Assembly: GCA_018398765.1 (NCBI GenBank)
Contig: JAHBMJ010000687.1
Span: 74,586 to 124,161 of the forward strand
Reading direction: 5' to 3'
DNA from: Chromera velia
Lineage: Eukaryota; Sar; Chromeraceae
Length of the DNA: 49,576 nt
Shown here in pieces: positions 21,991 to 32,427 of this stretch. Position 1 is the first letter of the stretch. Each line of letters opens with the position of its first letter. The notes under the pieces were generated by a model that was given only the letters and a program-made list of their open reading frames with translations, was not told where the DNA came from and ran no database searches. Both the position numbers and the translations under genes were made by a program.

Positions 21991-23343
21991 AAACGGCATG
22001 ATAACATTCAAAAAGTTGATTTTTACTAGTGTGAAAGTTGGTTTTTGAATGAAAAACATTATTTTTATAAGTATAAACTTAATTTTTTAGTCGGTGCTGT
22101 CCATAATCCTCTGAGTAGGTTTCTAACCGAGTTTTCTAACCTAAACCTAACCTAAAACCTGAACTAACTTTAATCTAAGCCTCCTAACCTAATCTAATCT
22201 AATCTATTCTAACCTAACCTAATTGAATACCGTGTTATGATAATTTAAAAGTATAATGCAAGAATGCATGTGTTATAATATGGTGTGTTGTTGCATATAT
22301 CCATGCATGGTGTGGAGTAATGTGCATGGATATATGGTGTAAGGCGGACGCCAAACAACTGGCATGCAGGTCTAAGGTTTTGGCCTCAAGCACAATATGT
22401 AGAGTTGTCAATTTTTCTGGTGGTAAAGCGAATTGATTACCGGTCAACCGGTAATTACCAGTAGAGTGGCCAGCCACTCATAAAAAGTTTGGTAAAGGCT
22501 GTAGAGATAAAATATAATTCAAAACCATAGTTTAAAAAATCTATTTACAATAATAAGCATTTTTTAAAGTATTTTGAGTTATTTGTTTGTCTATTTACTC
22601 GGTCTAACTAGGTTTGACAGTTATTTACGTGTTATAAATTAAGTTATCTATGGTTTAAGTGAGATATTAAAGGGCAGCCATACTGTTTTAAATGATAAAA
22701 CTGGAAAGACGGATTGCCATTGGCCTCAATAGCATCTCAGTAGCGTGTTGATGACTAAAAACGGTATGCAATCGGCACAACTCGCCTCCACCAACACTCT
22801 TGTGTGCCGCCACGCTATATTTATAGGCACCATGCAAGTGTGATGCAACAAATCTGACAAACTCGAAGGTGAGCACGTCCTCTCAAAAGAGGTTTTCACA
22901 TCTTAGGGCCAGGCCACCTGCTAGCTGCCTCTTTACCTCCGCAACGACCACCGTTTCCGGTTTATAGACCTCCGAACCAGGCAGACAAGCGTAGACAAAC
23001 AACATATTTTTAAAAAAATCTTAATTCGATTCCTAAAAGTGCTAAAAACGTTGAAAAAAGTCTTTAAAACTAAAGAATAGGAGTTGCACTGCAGGTGAAT
23101 TTTTTTTTTTTGAGCTTCATTTTCTCCTCATTTTTTCCCAGTAAAACTTAGGTAAACGGAGTCCATTACCGGTAATCCGGTAATTACCGATAGAGAGGGG
23201 TCGTTACCGGATAAAAAAGCAACCCTGACAATATGTAATCCTATAATTAGAGGCCAATCTCATTACTTCTCTAGGAGGGGGTCTTCCTAGTCATTGAAAC
23301 CTTTTGTTTCTCCCTCTTCCTTTACTTACTTCATTCAGTGTCA
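21991..23343. repeat. AT-rich intergenic DNA with cctaa-like tract and a direct repeat pair
   Basis: No gene is seen. A degenerate (cctaa)n tract occupies about 22137-22222, including cctaaacctaacctaaaacc. A 33-base segment at 22436-22468, rich in the palindromic words accggtaat and ggtaattacc, recurs directly at 23165-23197 with five mismatches. A further 10-15 bases upstream are also similar. Confidence 0.6.
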
Positions 23344-23396
23344 TCACTATCATGTTGCTGCATACTCTGCCTTTCTTTTATCTCTTTCTTTTTCAT
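23344..23396 (+). repeat. Left copy of 53-bp direct repeat (LINE target-site duplication)
   Basis: Matches 30936-30988 at 51 of 53 positions, in the same orientation. It lies directly before the first bases of the LINE-type element. Confidence 0.85.
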
Positions 23397-23534
23397 CTCT
23401 TTCATCTAGGCATCTGTCTTTTTCTGTCTTCTGCGAGCTGTCTTCTGTCTTCTGCGAGCTGCGCTCTCAGAGCGAATTGAAACGAAAGCTTCCCGAGAAG
23501 AAAAGGTGAAGAGACGGCAAAGTTTTGGACATAT

Positions 23535-24530
23535 GTGCAACAGTCAAAAATCCTTAGCCGTCTTACTTTTTCTTTGTGGTCAGGATATGTCAGGACGACA
23601 GAACAGGAGGAAAGAGACGCAGAGACAAACTTTTTGAAGTGCTCTGGCTTCTCTGATATCAGCTCAGACGAAGAAGGGACCCACAAGGAGATGCCAAAGG
23701 ACAGGAGGAAGATGCCCGAGCAGCCAGCTCTCACGGAAGGTGTCATGGAAAGGCTACTCCGTGAAAGCGAAGCTCAAACAGAAGAGAAATTGGGAGGGAA
23801 GATCCAGGGACTGAAAGACAGTATAGAAGAGATAGGGGAGCAGCAAGGAAAGATGCAGCAGACGGTGAACGATCACGAAACGAGACTGGGAAATTTGGAG
23901 AAGGGACAGAAAAGATCGGCCAAGGAGAACGTAGAAGAGGAGAGGAGAATCTGCTCGCGGGTTGTTCTTGGACTGAAACTGCTCAAAAAAGATATCCGCA
24001 TACACACAAAGAATTTCATCTACACAGCAGTACTCGATTCCAATAGGGTGAGAAAAGATACCCGACTGCAGGCTGCAGCGTTTGCTGAGACGATGTTCCA
24101 GACATTCTAGGGGGTGATGTCGATGAACTATCAGTCGTGGGGGTCAATGATAAAGATGGTCTTCAGTGTGGAAACAGTAGCAAGGGATTTCGACTTCCTC
24201 TTTGATGAACAGAACAACATGCAGCACCCAGAAACAGGAGACCAACTCCGCTGTGTGATCCTAAGGACGAAAGAGCAGACAGACGCGGCAACGAAAAAGT
24301 GGGTAGTGGGAGTGATGGGAGATGCAGCTTCCAGCGATCAGAAGAAAGAAGAGGCGAGGAAGGCCCTTCAGAGACTAGGCATTCCCCTCTCAGAGCAAGT
24401 TGAACCCCAACCGAGAGCCCCAGAGGGAGATGGAGATTTCGTGATGGGGGGAACAGAAAAAGATGGCCAGCAAACAGGAATCCCGAAACCAAGCCTCAGG
24501 ATTGAGCAGAAGGGAAAGAAAAGGATGTAG
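23535..24530 (+). pseudogene. LINE ORF1-like coiled-coil protein with one in-frame amber stop
   Basis: A single frame is open from 23535 to 24530 apart from a TAG at 24108-24110. Residues about 75-135 form a heptad-like acidic/basic helix (EEIGEQQGKMQQTVNDHETR). The downstream half (DFDFLFDEQNNMQ, then CVILRTKEQTD) could be the nucleic-acid-binding domain of an ORF1 protein. ORF1p of LINEs coats the element RNA. The identification rests on position and coiled coil only, since no diagnostic motif is visible. Confidence 0.6.
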
Positions 24531-25170
24531 GAGCAGAACGGAAGTGCAGCTAGAGCAGCAGCAGGCAAACGCTGGGGGGGAAGCCTTCAGGGTTGGCCGT
24601 TGACGGGGTTGGCAGTTGAAGGAGGAGAAGGGGGGAGGAAGAAAGTCTTAGAGAGAGGTCAGGAGCCGGCCTCCCTCTGGAAGAAGGCTCTCAAGGGAAA
24701 ATGAGCAAGAAACGTTGATTGAGGAAGAAAAGAGATCGATAGAAGAGCTTAGAAAGCAAATAGAAAGGGTGATGGAAGCAAAGAAAATGTTGAAGAGAAG
24801 GGTGAAGTTGTTAGAGGCAGAAATGACCGAGTGGACAGTGAGAGACACGATAGAGAGGGTAGAAAAGATGGGGTTCGGGGAAGAACTGAGAAAAATCGAG
24901 AGATGGAGGACAAAGAGAGCGCATGCCAGGAAGGCTCCATCCGAGTCCAACGTTTTGAGAAGGAACAAGTTTTGGGTGCTGAGTCAAGAAGGGGACAAGA
25001 TGGAAGGAGGCACGCTAAATCATGAGACCACCTGTGGAGCCCCCAACAAGTTGCACACTCTTTCAAAAAAATTGTGTAAAAATTTTCACTTTTCCCCTCC
25101 AAATAGTCGAGACTCTTTTTCTTCTACAAATTGGCTCGGCTGGCCTAAGCGCAGGGAGGAGAAGCTTTAG
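24531..25170 (+). pseudogene. Second coiled-coil open frame of the LINE
   Basis: From 24715 the product starts MIEEEKRSIEELRKQIERVM, a clear amphipathic helix, then becomes unstructured. Its frame differs from that of ORF1. It may be the C-terminus of ORF1 after a frameshift, or the start of ORF2. Confidence 0.4.
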
Positions 25171-26018
25171 GGAGAAGCTCACTGGAGACCCCGAGCTGAT
25201 GCAAGGGGGGGGGAGCGGGACTACTTCGCAAGGGGCAGTCCTTATACAGGTGTGTCGATTAGACGAGCCTCGGCCACGTTCCTTGCTACCCTCCAACTCT
25301 CTTTCACACTCACTGAAAAAAGATGGAGACCAGTGTGCTTCCGCCCCTTTATGCCCTCCTTTGTGTGCAGAGTGATATGAAGGCGAGTACACAGAGAAGG
25401 ACGGGGCAACTCCGAATAGAGAAAGGACTAATCCACCCGCAGGGGAGATGGAGAGAAACCAAGTGAGAAAAGGTGGAGGATTTTTATTGGGAAGAAGGAG
25501 AGGAGGGAAGGAGAGTTCAGGGGAGGACAAAGAAGAAAAAAGCGATTTTGTTCCCTTTCAGTTAGATCTTTAGGATGTAGATTGTGGCTTTAGCAGAGAA
25601 AAAGAACCAGAAAACACCCTCGAGTATCCCAAATATTTCTGCAGCATACATCCATTCTCGATCAACACACCTGAGCAAGATGGATCTCGGTTTGGCTTCT
25701 CTTTCTCCTCAGAAATCGAAGGCTCGTCAGAGAAGAAGAATAGTTTAATTCACAAAGATGAATAAATACGTGCTAACATGTGTTCATGTGTATGTTCTTC
25801 TCTTTCCTGTTCCGTTTGAGCTTCTTTGCCTCGTTGTCCCCTACCAGGTCCGTCTCTTTACAGTTTTACTACTTCTTCTGCGTCTTTCTCTTGTTTTTCT
25901 TTTTCCTTTGAGTCTCTTTGTTTTTGTTCTTCTTTCCCCGGCACTGGCGGGGGAAAGAAAGAGGGCAGGAAAGGACAGGGAGGGAGGGGTGGGAAGAGGC
26001 CAGACTGCCAGAAGATTT
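25171..26018 (+). other. Interior of the LINE without a recognised domain
   Basis: No motif is recognised. Short open frames exist on both strands. This stretch lies between the coiled-coil frames and the TTC tract, and may be inter-ORF or degraded ORF2 sequence. Confidence 0.35.
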
Positions 26019-26340
26019 CTTCTTCTTCTTCTTCTTCTTCTTCTTCTTCCTCCTCCTCCTCCTCTTCTTCTTCTCCTCCTCCTATTTCCTCTTTTTTTTC
26101 TTCTTCTTCTTCTTCTTCCTCCTTCTTCTTCTTCCTTCTTCTTCTTCTTCTTCTTCTTCTTTTTCTTTTTCTTTTTCTTGTTCTTTTTGTTCTTGTTCTT
26201 GTTCTTCTTCTTCTTCTTCTTCTTCTTCTTCTTCGTCTTCGTTTTCGTCTTCTTCTTCTTCTTCTTCTTCTTCTTCTTCTTCTTCTTCGTCTTCGTTTTC
26301 GTCTTCTTCTTCTTCTTCTTCTTCTTTTTCTTCTTCTTCT

Positions 26341-26371
<31 letters not shown>

Positions 26372-26400
26372 TGTCTTCCTCTTCTTCCTTTTTTTTTTCG
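26019..26400 (+). repeat. 380-base (TTC)n tract with short interruptions
   Basis: Almost pure pyrimidine on the plus strand: ttc triplets with a few tcc, tttc and gtc interruptions, ending in a T8 run. It translates to poly-F, poly-S or poly-L on plus and poly-K, poly-E or poly-R on minus, all artefacts. It lies just before the endonuclease domain of the LINE. Confidence 0.95.
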
Positions 26401-26461
26401 TTTTCCCCCGTGACAAACAGGAAGAGCAAACAAAACAAGAAAGGCAAAGGAGTAGAGATGT

Positions 26462-27330
26462 GAGCTCTGAACGTAAGGGGAAGAACGGAAAATTTGGTGC
26501 AAAGCCCGCTTTTCACAGAAGAAATGAAAGGAGCCCACATCCTTTTTATGAATGAAACTAGAACAGAGAGGACAGTGTGCAGTGTGAATGGAGGAAGACT
26601 GCAAGGAACGAATTTCCCGTTAGTAAGGGAGGGAAGAGAAGTGACGACGACAGGGGTGGTGATGGTGTTGATGAGCAGAAAGGCAAGAGAGCTGGGCTTT
26701 ACGACAGAAAGAGCAACAGAGATAGCGGTATTTGCAGAAACACCAGGCTTCCCGCTCTTCGTTAGCTTGTATGACCCCCATGAAGAGTCAAACTACGCAG
26801 ATGAGACATACCTCAACAATTTGGCAGAAAGAATCGAAGAGAAAAGAGCAGAGAGAGAAAGAAAAGGAGAGAGCAGATTCTCAGAGGTCTGCATGATGGG
26901 GGACTTCAACGCCCGCACCAGAAAGAAAACTCATCTGATACTCTGGACAGGGAAAAGAGGTGGAGAAGGGGAAGAGTAGGCATAAACAGGCAGGAGAGAG
27001 GAAGTTTTCAGACGAGAGAGGGAGTCTGAAGACGAGACGGAGAACATGAAAGGAAGGGCTCTTATTCGTTTTTATGAGATGGTGGGCATTGTTCTTCTGA
27101 ATGGACTGAGGCGGTATGCGGTCGAAGAGGGGGGGAGAAGGTAGCTTTCAACTTCGATGGATTGTTTACCTTTAACAGGGGGAGAGACAGAGGGACGTCC
27201 CTGATCGACTATGCATGCATATTTCCTGTGTCTCTGCCATCTGTTCTTCTTTTTTCTGTATTTTGTGTATGCTCAGCTCGGTCAGACCATTCAGCTCTTA
27301 GATTAGTCCTAAAGGAGGAAGAAAGAGAGA
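26462..27330 (+). pseudogene. LINE AP-type endonuclease domain, interrupted
   Basis: The domain begins ALNVRGRTENLV right after a TGA. It then shows the expected order of catalytic segments: FMNET (glutamate), LYDPHEESNYADETY, MGDFNAR, then in another frame GTSLIDYACI and SDHSALRL. These are the N, E, Y, DxN and SDH elements of the exonuclease/endonuclease/phosphatase family that nicks target DNA for LINE insertion. A stop near 26979 and a frame change separate the last part. Confidence 0.75.
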
Positions 27331-28035
27331 ATGAGAGCGGCGAGGGAAGAGGAAACGAGAAAGAGAATGAAGCCAACCAAGAATAGAACAAAAAGAAAAG
27401 AAGAAAAGATAGGTGAAGAAAGATAACAAAGAGGGAAAAGAGAAAGAAAAATGAGAAAAGAGAAGATTAAATCAAGCTAAGATGGAAAGGAACGCTCACA
27501 AAGGAAGGAGAGGAGAGGTACCTCCAAGAGCTTCAGAAAAGAGTGAAGGAGGAAAAAGTGAGTGAGGTCTTTCAAAAAGCAATGGATATGGAAGAAGGAG
27601 AAGAAATAAAGAAAGACTTGCTCGACGAAGCATACCAGAAATTCCAACACATCAGAGAGAAAACCTTCATATGGGTAACAAGGAAGGAGAAGAAAGAAGA
27701 AAGAAAAAGGGAGAGGAAAGAAGAGCCAGCAGAAGCGCTGAGAGGGGAAGGAAGAAAGCAAATAAGAAAACTCAGAAGAATAGAGAGAAAAGTGAGAGAG
27801 GAAATCAGAGGCCTGCATGAAAGCAGAAAGAGAGCAGAGGGATAAACGAGAAAAGGAGAGCAGCACCTCAGCTCAGGAAGGAGAAAGATTGAGACAGGCA
27901 TATAAGAAAAGGAGAAAACAGTTAGTCATGATAGAGAGAGCGCTGAGAAACGCGGTGACAAAAGAGTAACGGAAGGCAGAAAAGAGAAAGGTAGAGAACA
28001 TAAGAGCTAAAATAAATGAAGGAGGCTGCTGGAAG

Positions 28036-29028
28036 GTGTGGAGGAGACTCGGTGAGGAAGACAGGAGGGCAGCACTAAGAAAAACAAAAGACAGTATGAC
28101 AAACCAGCAGGTAGCAGAAGGTTTCAAACAAACGTACGAGCTGCCAAAGGAAGAGAAAGAAGAGAGAAAAAGGGAACGAGAAGGAAAAACGACAGTGAGT
28201 AGAGCGATTAAGGAGAAAGGATGGCACATAACAGAGGAGAAGGAGGTAAGAAAGGCAATAAAAAGAGCAGGTAACCCCAGAAAGGCCGCTGGGAAGGATG
28301 GAATGCCTCCAAAAATGCTGAAAACGATGGAAAAATCGATTGAGCTGGTATCTTCGTATGTTTTATTAATTAATGTTGCATATCATTTCGGCTGGTGGCC
28401 GAAAGGGTGGAACGACTTGCCGGTGACGGCTCTTCCAAAACCGGGTAAGTCACTTGCACTGCTTAGGGGATGGAAGGGAGTGCACCTGGTGGTAGCAGAT
28501 GCAAAATAGGGGGACATAATCATAAGAACGAAGGTAGAGAAGGAAGCCAGACAGACGCTATGGCAGTTCGCATACAAGAAAAAGGCAGGCACATGCGATA
28601 CAATTTTTCTTTTGCTGTTCGTTATTGCGCGAATGGAAGTGCACAGTGTTGCTTTTATTGACTTCACACGGGCTTTCAACGAAGTGAGGCTGGAAAAGTT
28701 GAAAGAGAAATTGAGAAAGGTAGGGGTGGAGGAAGGTCTGATCAGATGGGTTGAGGCCTCTCTGGAAAAAGTGAGGGCACGGGTGAAAGGAACAAGCATG
28801 TGGTACCCAGAAGACAAAGGACTCAAGCAAGGAGGCCCGAGCGGCCCTTCTCTTTACTCTGTGTACACACATGACTTGCCAGAGGAAGTAGGAAAGAGGA
28901 GAGGACAGAGACGACAGACCAACAGACAGAGGCCAAAGGTGCCAGCAGGAGAAAATGGGAGGTGGATTGATTTCCTTGCCCCACTGTTTGCAGATAATAC
29001 AACACTCCTCGAATCCTCAGATAGATAG
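28036..29028 (+). pseudogene. LINE reverse transcriptase domain, amber stop and FADN active site
   Basis: One frame runs through, apart from a TAG at 28507-28509. The motifs AGKDGMPPKML, PKGWNDLPVTALPKPGK, FIDFTRAFN and GLKQGGPSGPSLYSVYTHDL follow RT blocks 1 to 5. The catalytic box reads LFADNTTLL: the second aspartate of FADD is asparagine (AAT at 28996-28998, one base from GAT). That loss should abolish polymerase activity. Confidence 0.85.
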
Positions 29029-29101
29029 TTGAACCTTCTTCTTTCGAAACCTTGTAGCCTTTGCAGAACCTCTCCGTCTTCTATTCTCTGACAAGTCGAG
29101 A

Positions 29102-30868
29102 TTGGTCCGGTTTGGCCGCATCACATCAAGAGAGAAAGAAAAAGTTAGACTGGGGGAGATAGTGATGGAAGAAGCAAGAGAGCAACCCTACCTGGGACTA
29201 GTCCTATGCGCCGACTGCAACCTAAAGACCATGATGGAGGCGCAGTCAATCAAAGCAGAGAGATGCATGCATGGACTGATGGAGAAGATAGGAAGGGAGG
29301 GAGGGATTCCACCCCCTGATTGCTTCAATATATTTAAACAGACAGTACGCGCCGTATGGTTGTATGGATACGAAATCCATGTATGCCCAGATAGCGCGTA
29401 TGCAGAATTCGACGAGAAGTAAAGGAGATTTATCAGGTTTCTTTTGCGTTTGAGAAAGAAAGAAAATTGTGACACGCTGATGATAGAAGAAAGTTTCATT
29501 CCGATCGATCTCGAAGTGGCTTCCAGAACGATCCGGTAGGTAAGGAAGGCTTTAAAGGAGAAAAGAAACGAAGCGGTAGGGCAGGTAATCCTCATATGCC
29601 TAAGAAAGGGGGTAGAGAACAAAATGGGGGGGGGGAGAGAAATGCATCCTTTTTATCTTTTCCCCCATCTGAAGCAATGTACACAGGCACTCTACACAGA
29701 CAGAAGAATGTACCCTTTTACAAGAGAAAGACTAAAAGGAAGCATAAGGCAGAGAGGAACACAGGTAGTTAACGAGAGAGTAGACAGGATAGAGAGATGG
29801 CTGCTGAAGAGAACAAAAAATGAGTTAGACGAGAAAAAGAGAGAGGCGTTTGCACATAGAATAGAAAGAAACATAAGAGAGAAGAGCAGTCAAGAGAAGG
29901 CAGAACTGACAGGAGTGATGATGGCTGACGTGCACAGAAAGGTCTCAAACGGAAACCGTCTCCACCTTTCTTTGTTTGAAGATAGAGCAGGTAGAAAGGT
30001 TGGCTCGACAATGAAAATAGACAGAGAGAGAATAGGGAGAGCCCCTTTTTCCTATACGAGGATGGCGCCGCGATCAAAACACAGGAGGAGAGCAGCATGC
30101 AGGGTAGGAGAGAGGGCTGTGGCTGCGACTCAGGGAAAAATTCCAGTAAGGGGGGGAGAGAAGGTGCCGTTACAGAAAAGGACGTGCCAGTTCTGTCGAG
30201 GGTGGTTGGGAATTGAGGTGGTGGAAGATGAAATCTATCTGGTGACAGAATGTCCTGTTTTTGACAGAGAGAGAGCAGAGATGTTCAGAAAGATAGAAGA
30301 CTCTGAGAAATGGAACAGCAAGATGGAAGAAAGAGCCAGAAAGGCAGCCACAGAAAGAGAAGGGCTCAACAGAGAAGAGGGAAAAAGAGACAACTCGACG
30401 CTTTTCTGCTTTCTGTTGAATGAATATCATGCCAGAGTAGATAAGTTTTTGGGATGGGCATCATTCAGACGGAGGGTGTTTGAGGAGTGTCCAGGATGGT
30501 ACGGACATATAGAGGGAGACGCTCTGGCGGCCAGACATACAGGAATCACCGGAAGGCAGTGGGCGATCGAGAAACTAACAAAAGAATATGAGGACATAAT
30601 TGATAACTTAGAGATGACTGAAGGAGCGTTAAGGTGGGGAAAAAGGGAGCCGCAGAAGAAGATTGATAAAGCAAACAAGAAGAGCGAGGAAGCCCAAATC
30701 GCATACCGTTTCAAATCGATTTTCAGGTCGGAAAGCCTACATAGATCTAGAGCCGTGGCTCGAATAACGAACAATCATGCAGCAGCGGCCAGGCCAACAG
30801 ACTCTGGCGGGCCCCGAGGGCGGGGTCTAATACCTCAGCTTAGGCTGGGGAACGCCCCACCCTGCTAG
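29102..30868 (+). pseudogene. LINE ORF2 C-terminal region with CxxC motif
   Basis: One frame with two internal stops, TAA at 29420-29422 and a TAG near 29537. The first part (EQPYLGLVLCADCNLK) follows the RT thumb. Later, CQFCRGWLG followed by TECPVFDRERAEMF matches the C-x2-C...C-P zinc-knuckle-like region that ends many LINE ORF2 proteins. The last 250 bases hold the 3' end with a short inverted repeat (cctcagcttaggctgg region). Confidence 0.7.
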
Positions 30869-30935
30869 CTCTGGCGACAGATAGACATAGCGGGAAAGCC
30901 CTAGGGTGGAACATATCAATCAATCAATCAATCAA

Positions 30936-30988
30936 TCACTGTCATGTTGCTGCATACTCTGCCTTTCTTTCATCTCTTTCTTTTTCAT
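30936..30988 (+). repeat. Right copy of 53-bp direct repeat (LINE target-site duplication)
   Basis: Directly follows the (atca)n tail. Differs from the left copy only at its sixth base and at one pyrimidine near position 36. Confidence 0.85.
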
Positions 30989-31523
30989 TAAATTGACTAA
31001 AGTATTTGGTGGGCTTGGTCTGAGTTTAGGTCCAAACTAGAGGTCCAAGTCCAGTTGAGAATGCCTAAGTATGTGTAAAAAAGCTTTTCTCAATGATACG
31101 AACTAGGATACCAGAATACACCAGTGACATACACCCCTAAACATAAAGAAAGCCTACGAGTCAGATCAGGCCCGGCCAGTTATACACTAGGTTGTACAGT
31201 ATTTTTTGGCAGTGTGTTTACAATGCAGTGAATTTGACATATTGCATAAATAACTCTGTGTGATACAGCGTATGCTCCGTCTTAATACGTGCTGTGTTAG
31301 ACTCATTCAGACTCAAACATACTTACTTCATTTACAGAAAAAGATTTCTGCCCGGCGAGATGTAGAGGCATATGTTGATCACCTGTGCATTCTCTGACAA
31401 CTTGAAGAAAGCAGAGAATCAAAATTGAAACCATGTCTTCACGGTGCGCAATCAAAACACCACGCCATCATCCCGTAACACACGGTTGCATCAATCAGTA
31501 TTCATGCACGTACTCAAACACAT
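30989..31523. other. Intergenic, nothing recognised
   Basis: AT-rich flank of the LINE insertion site. No gene, RNA or repeat that I can support. Confidence 0.4.
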
Positions 31524-32112
31524 CTAAACACATTGCATGTCCGTTACGAAGAGTGCATCACTCAGGGGAAAATGCAAGTGGAGGCCCAAGGGCTTGCATG
31601 CAGTTTTGCCTTTTCGTCCTTTTTTATGTGTAAAAATGAAAACAGAGGAAGAAGTGAGACTGACCTGCCCATTCTTCCGTGCATCAAGAACTGCCACAGG
31701 TATCCTCACTGTGTGCGTTTTCGCGTCTTTGTACGCACGTAGCGCCTTGTGCAGAAAGTGGAGATGAAAAGAGACAACAATGACTTTTGTTACATGGGTG
31801 CGGACACACCAAAAAATCTCCGTGCACCACCCGCAGAGAGGTCCAGGTTCTTGGGCTTCCATTTTTGCTTTCTATTATCTGATTCATGTCGACAAAAACA
31901 ACGAAGAACAAAAAATGAGAAAAAGTTTTCTGGCTTCCTGGATACCGCTGGTTGGGTAGACCCCTTTCTTTCCGTGAGTTTTTGTTGTGCTCGATGACAC
32001 CGGACGTAGTGCTGCTGAACGAGATAGCGTTCCTTTCTTTTTGCCGCATCCGCATTTCAGTCCTTGAGGGAGATGTCTGCTGCTCACCTGGGTGCTTTCA
32101 TCCCCTGAGACT
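31524..32112 (-). CDS. Possible small spliced gene, unrecognised
   Basis: On the minus strand, ATGAAAGCACCCAG at about 32114 is followed by a good donor (gtgagc). The open frame that follows an aag acceptor reads TEMRMRQKERNAISFSSTTS and stays open for 120 codons. Further on, a stretch reading ALRAYKDAKTHTVRIPVAVL ends at GGGCAG|gtcagtct, the donor type common in this window (31664). I recognise no family and cannot fix the exon order. It could be a real small basic protein or chance. Confidence 0.22.
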
Positions 32113-32427
32113 GGATGGTAATACCCAGAAGAAAAAAAGTAAGAAGTGAAATTCTTACATTTGACTCTTTCCTCCGGGTTCGTTCCGTAGAGGACCCCCT
32201 TCCCTCCTTCCCTCCTTCCTTCCTTTCTTGTTTTCCTTTCCTCCCTTTAAGCAAGAAGACTTCAGAGCTTCATGATTGCGCCAAAGCTTCTTGGCTGCTC
32301 ATTTCACAAACCCAGCCTCCCATTTGACTCATTTTCTTTCCTGCTGTCTCTGACAGTGCAGAACAGCCAATGCAATAAGTGAAGAAAGAGAGAAGAGAGG
32401 CGACTCACAGCACACCCCTCTGACTGA

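Larger units (their letters stand above)
23397..30935 (+). mobile_element. Near full-length LINE-type retrotransposon, decayed, APE endonuclease class
   Basis: A 7.5-kb plus-strand element bounded by 53-bp direct repeats and ending in an (atca)n tail (about 30914-30939). In order it contains: a short 5' leader with a tandem tgtcttctgcgagc duplication; ORF1 with a coiled coil (23535-24530); a second coiled-coil frame (24715-25170); a 380-base TTC tract; an AP-type endonuclease (26462-27330); a reverse transcriptase (28036-29028); and a C-terminal region with a CxxC zinc-knuckle-like motif (29102-30868). Stops and frameshifts interrupt every domain, and the RT catalytic motif is FADN instead of FADD, so it cannot move now. 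The domain order is that of L1/Tad/CR1-type elements. I do not assign the clade. Confidence 0.85.

Noticed and set aside
25758..26604. Open frames of 150-265 codons rich in F, S, L or K, E, R
   Set aside because: They are translations of the TTC tract inside the LINE.
23344..30988. LTR retrotransposon explanation for the direct repeats
   Set aside because: The repeats are only 53 bp, the element has an APE endonuclease and no integrase, and it ends in a simple-repeat tail.
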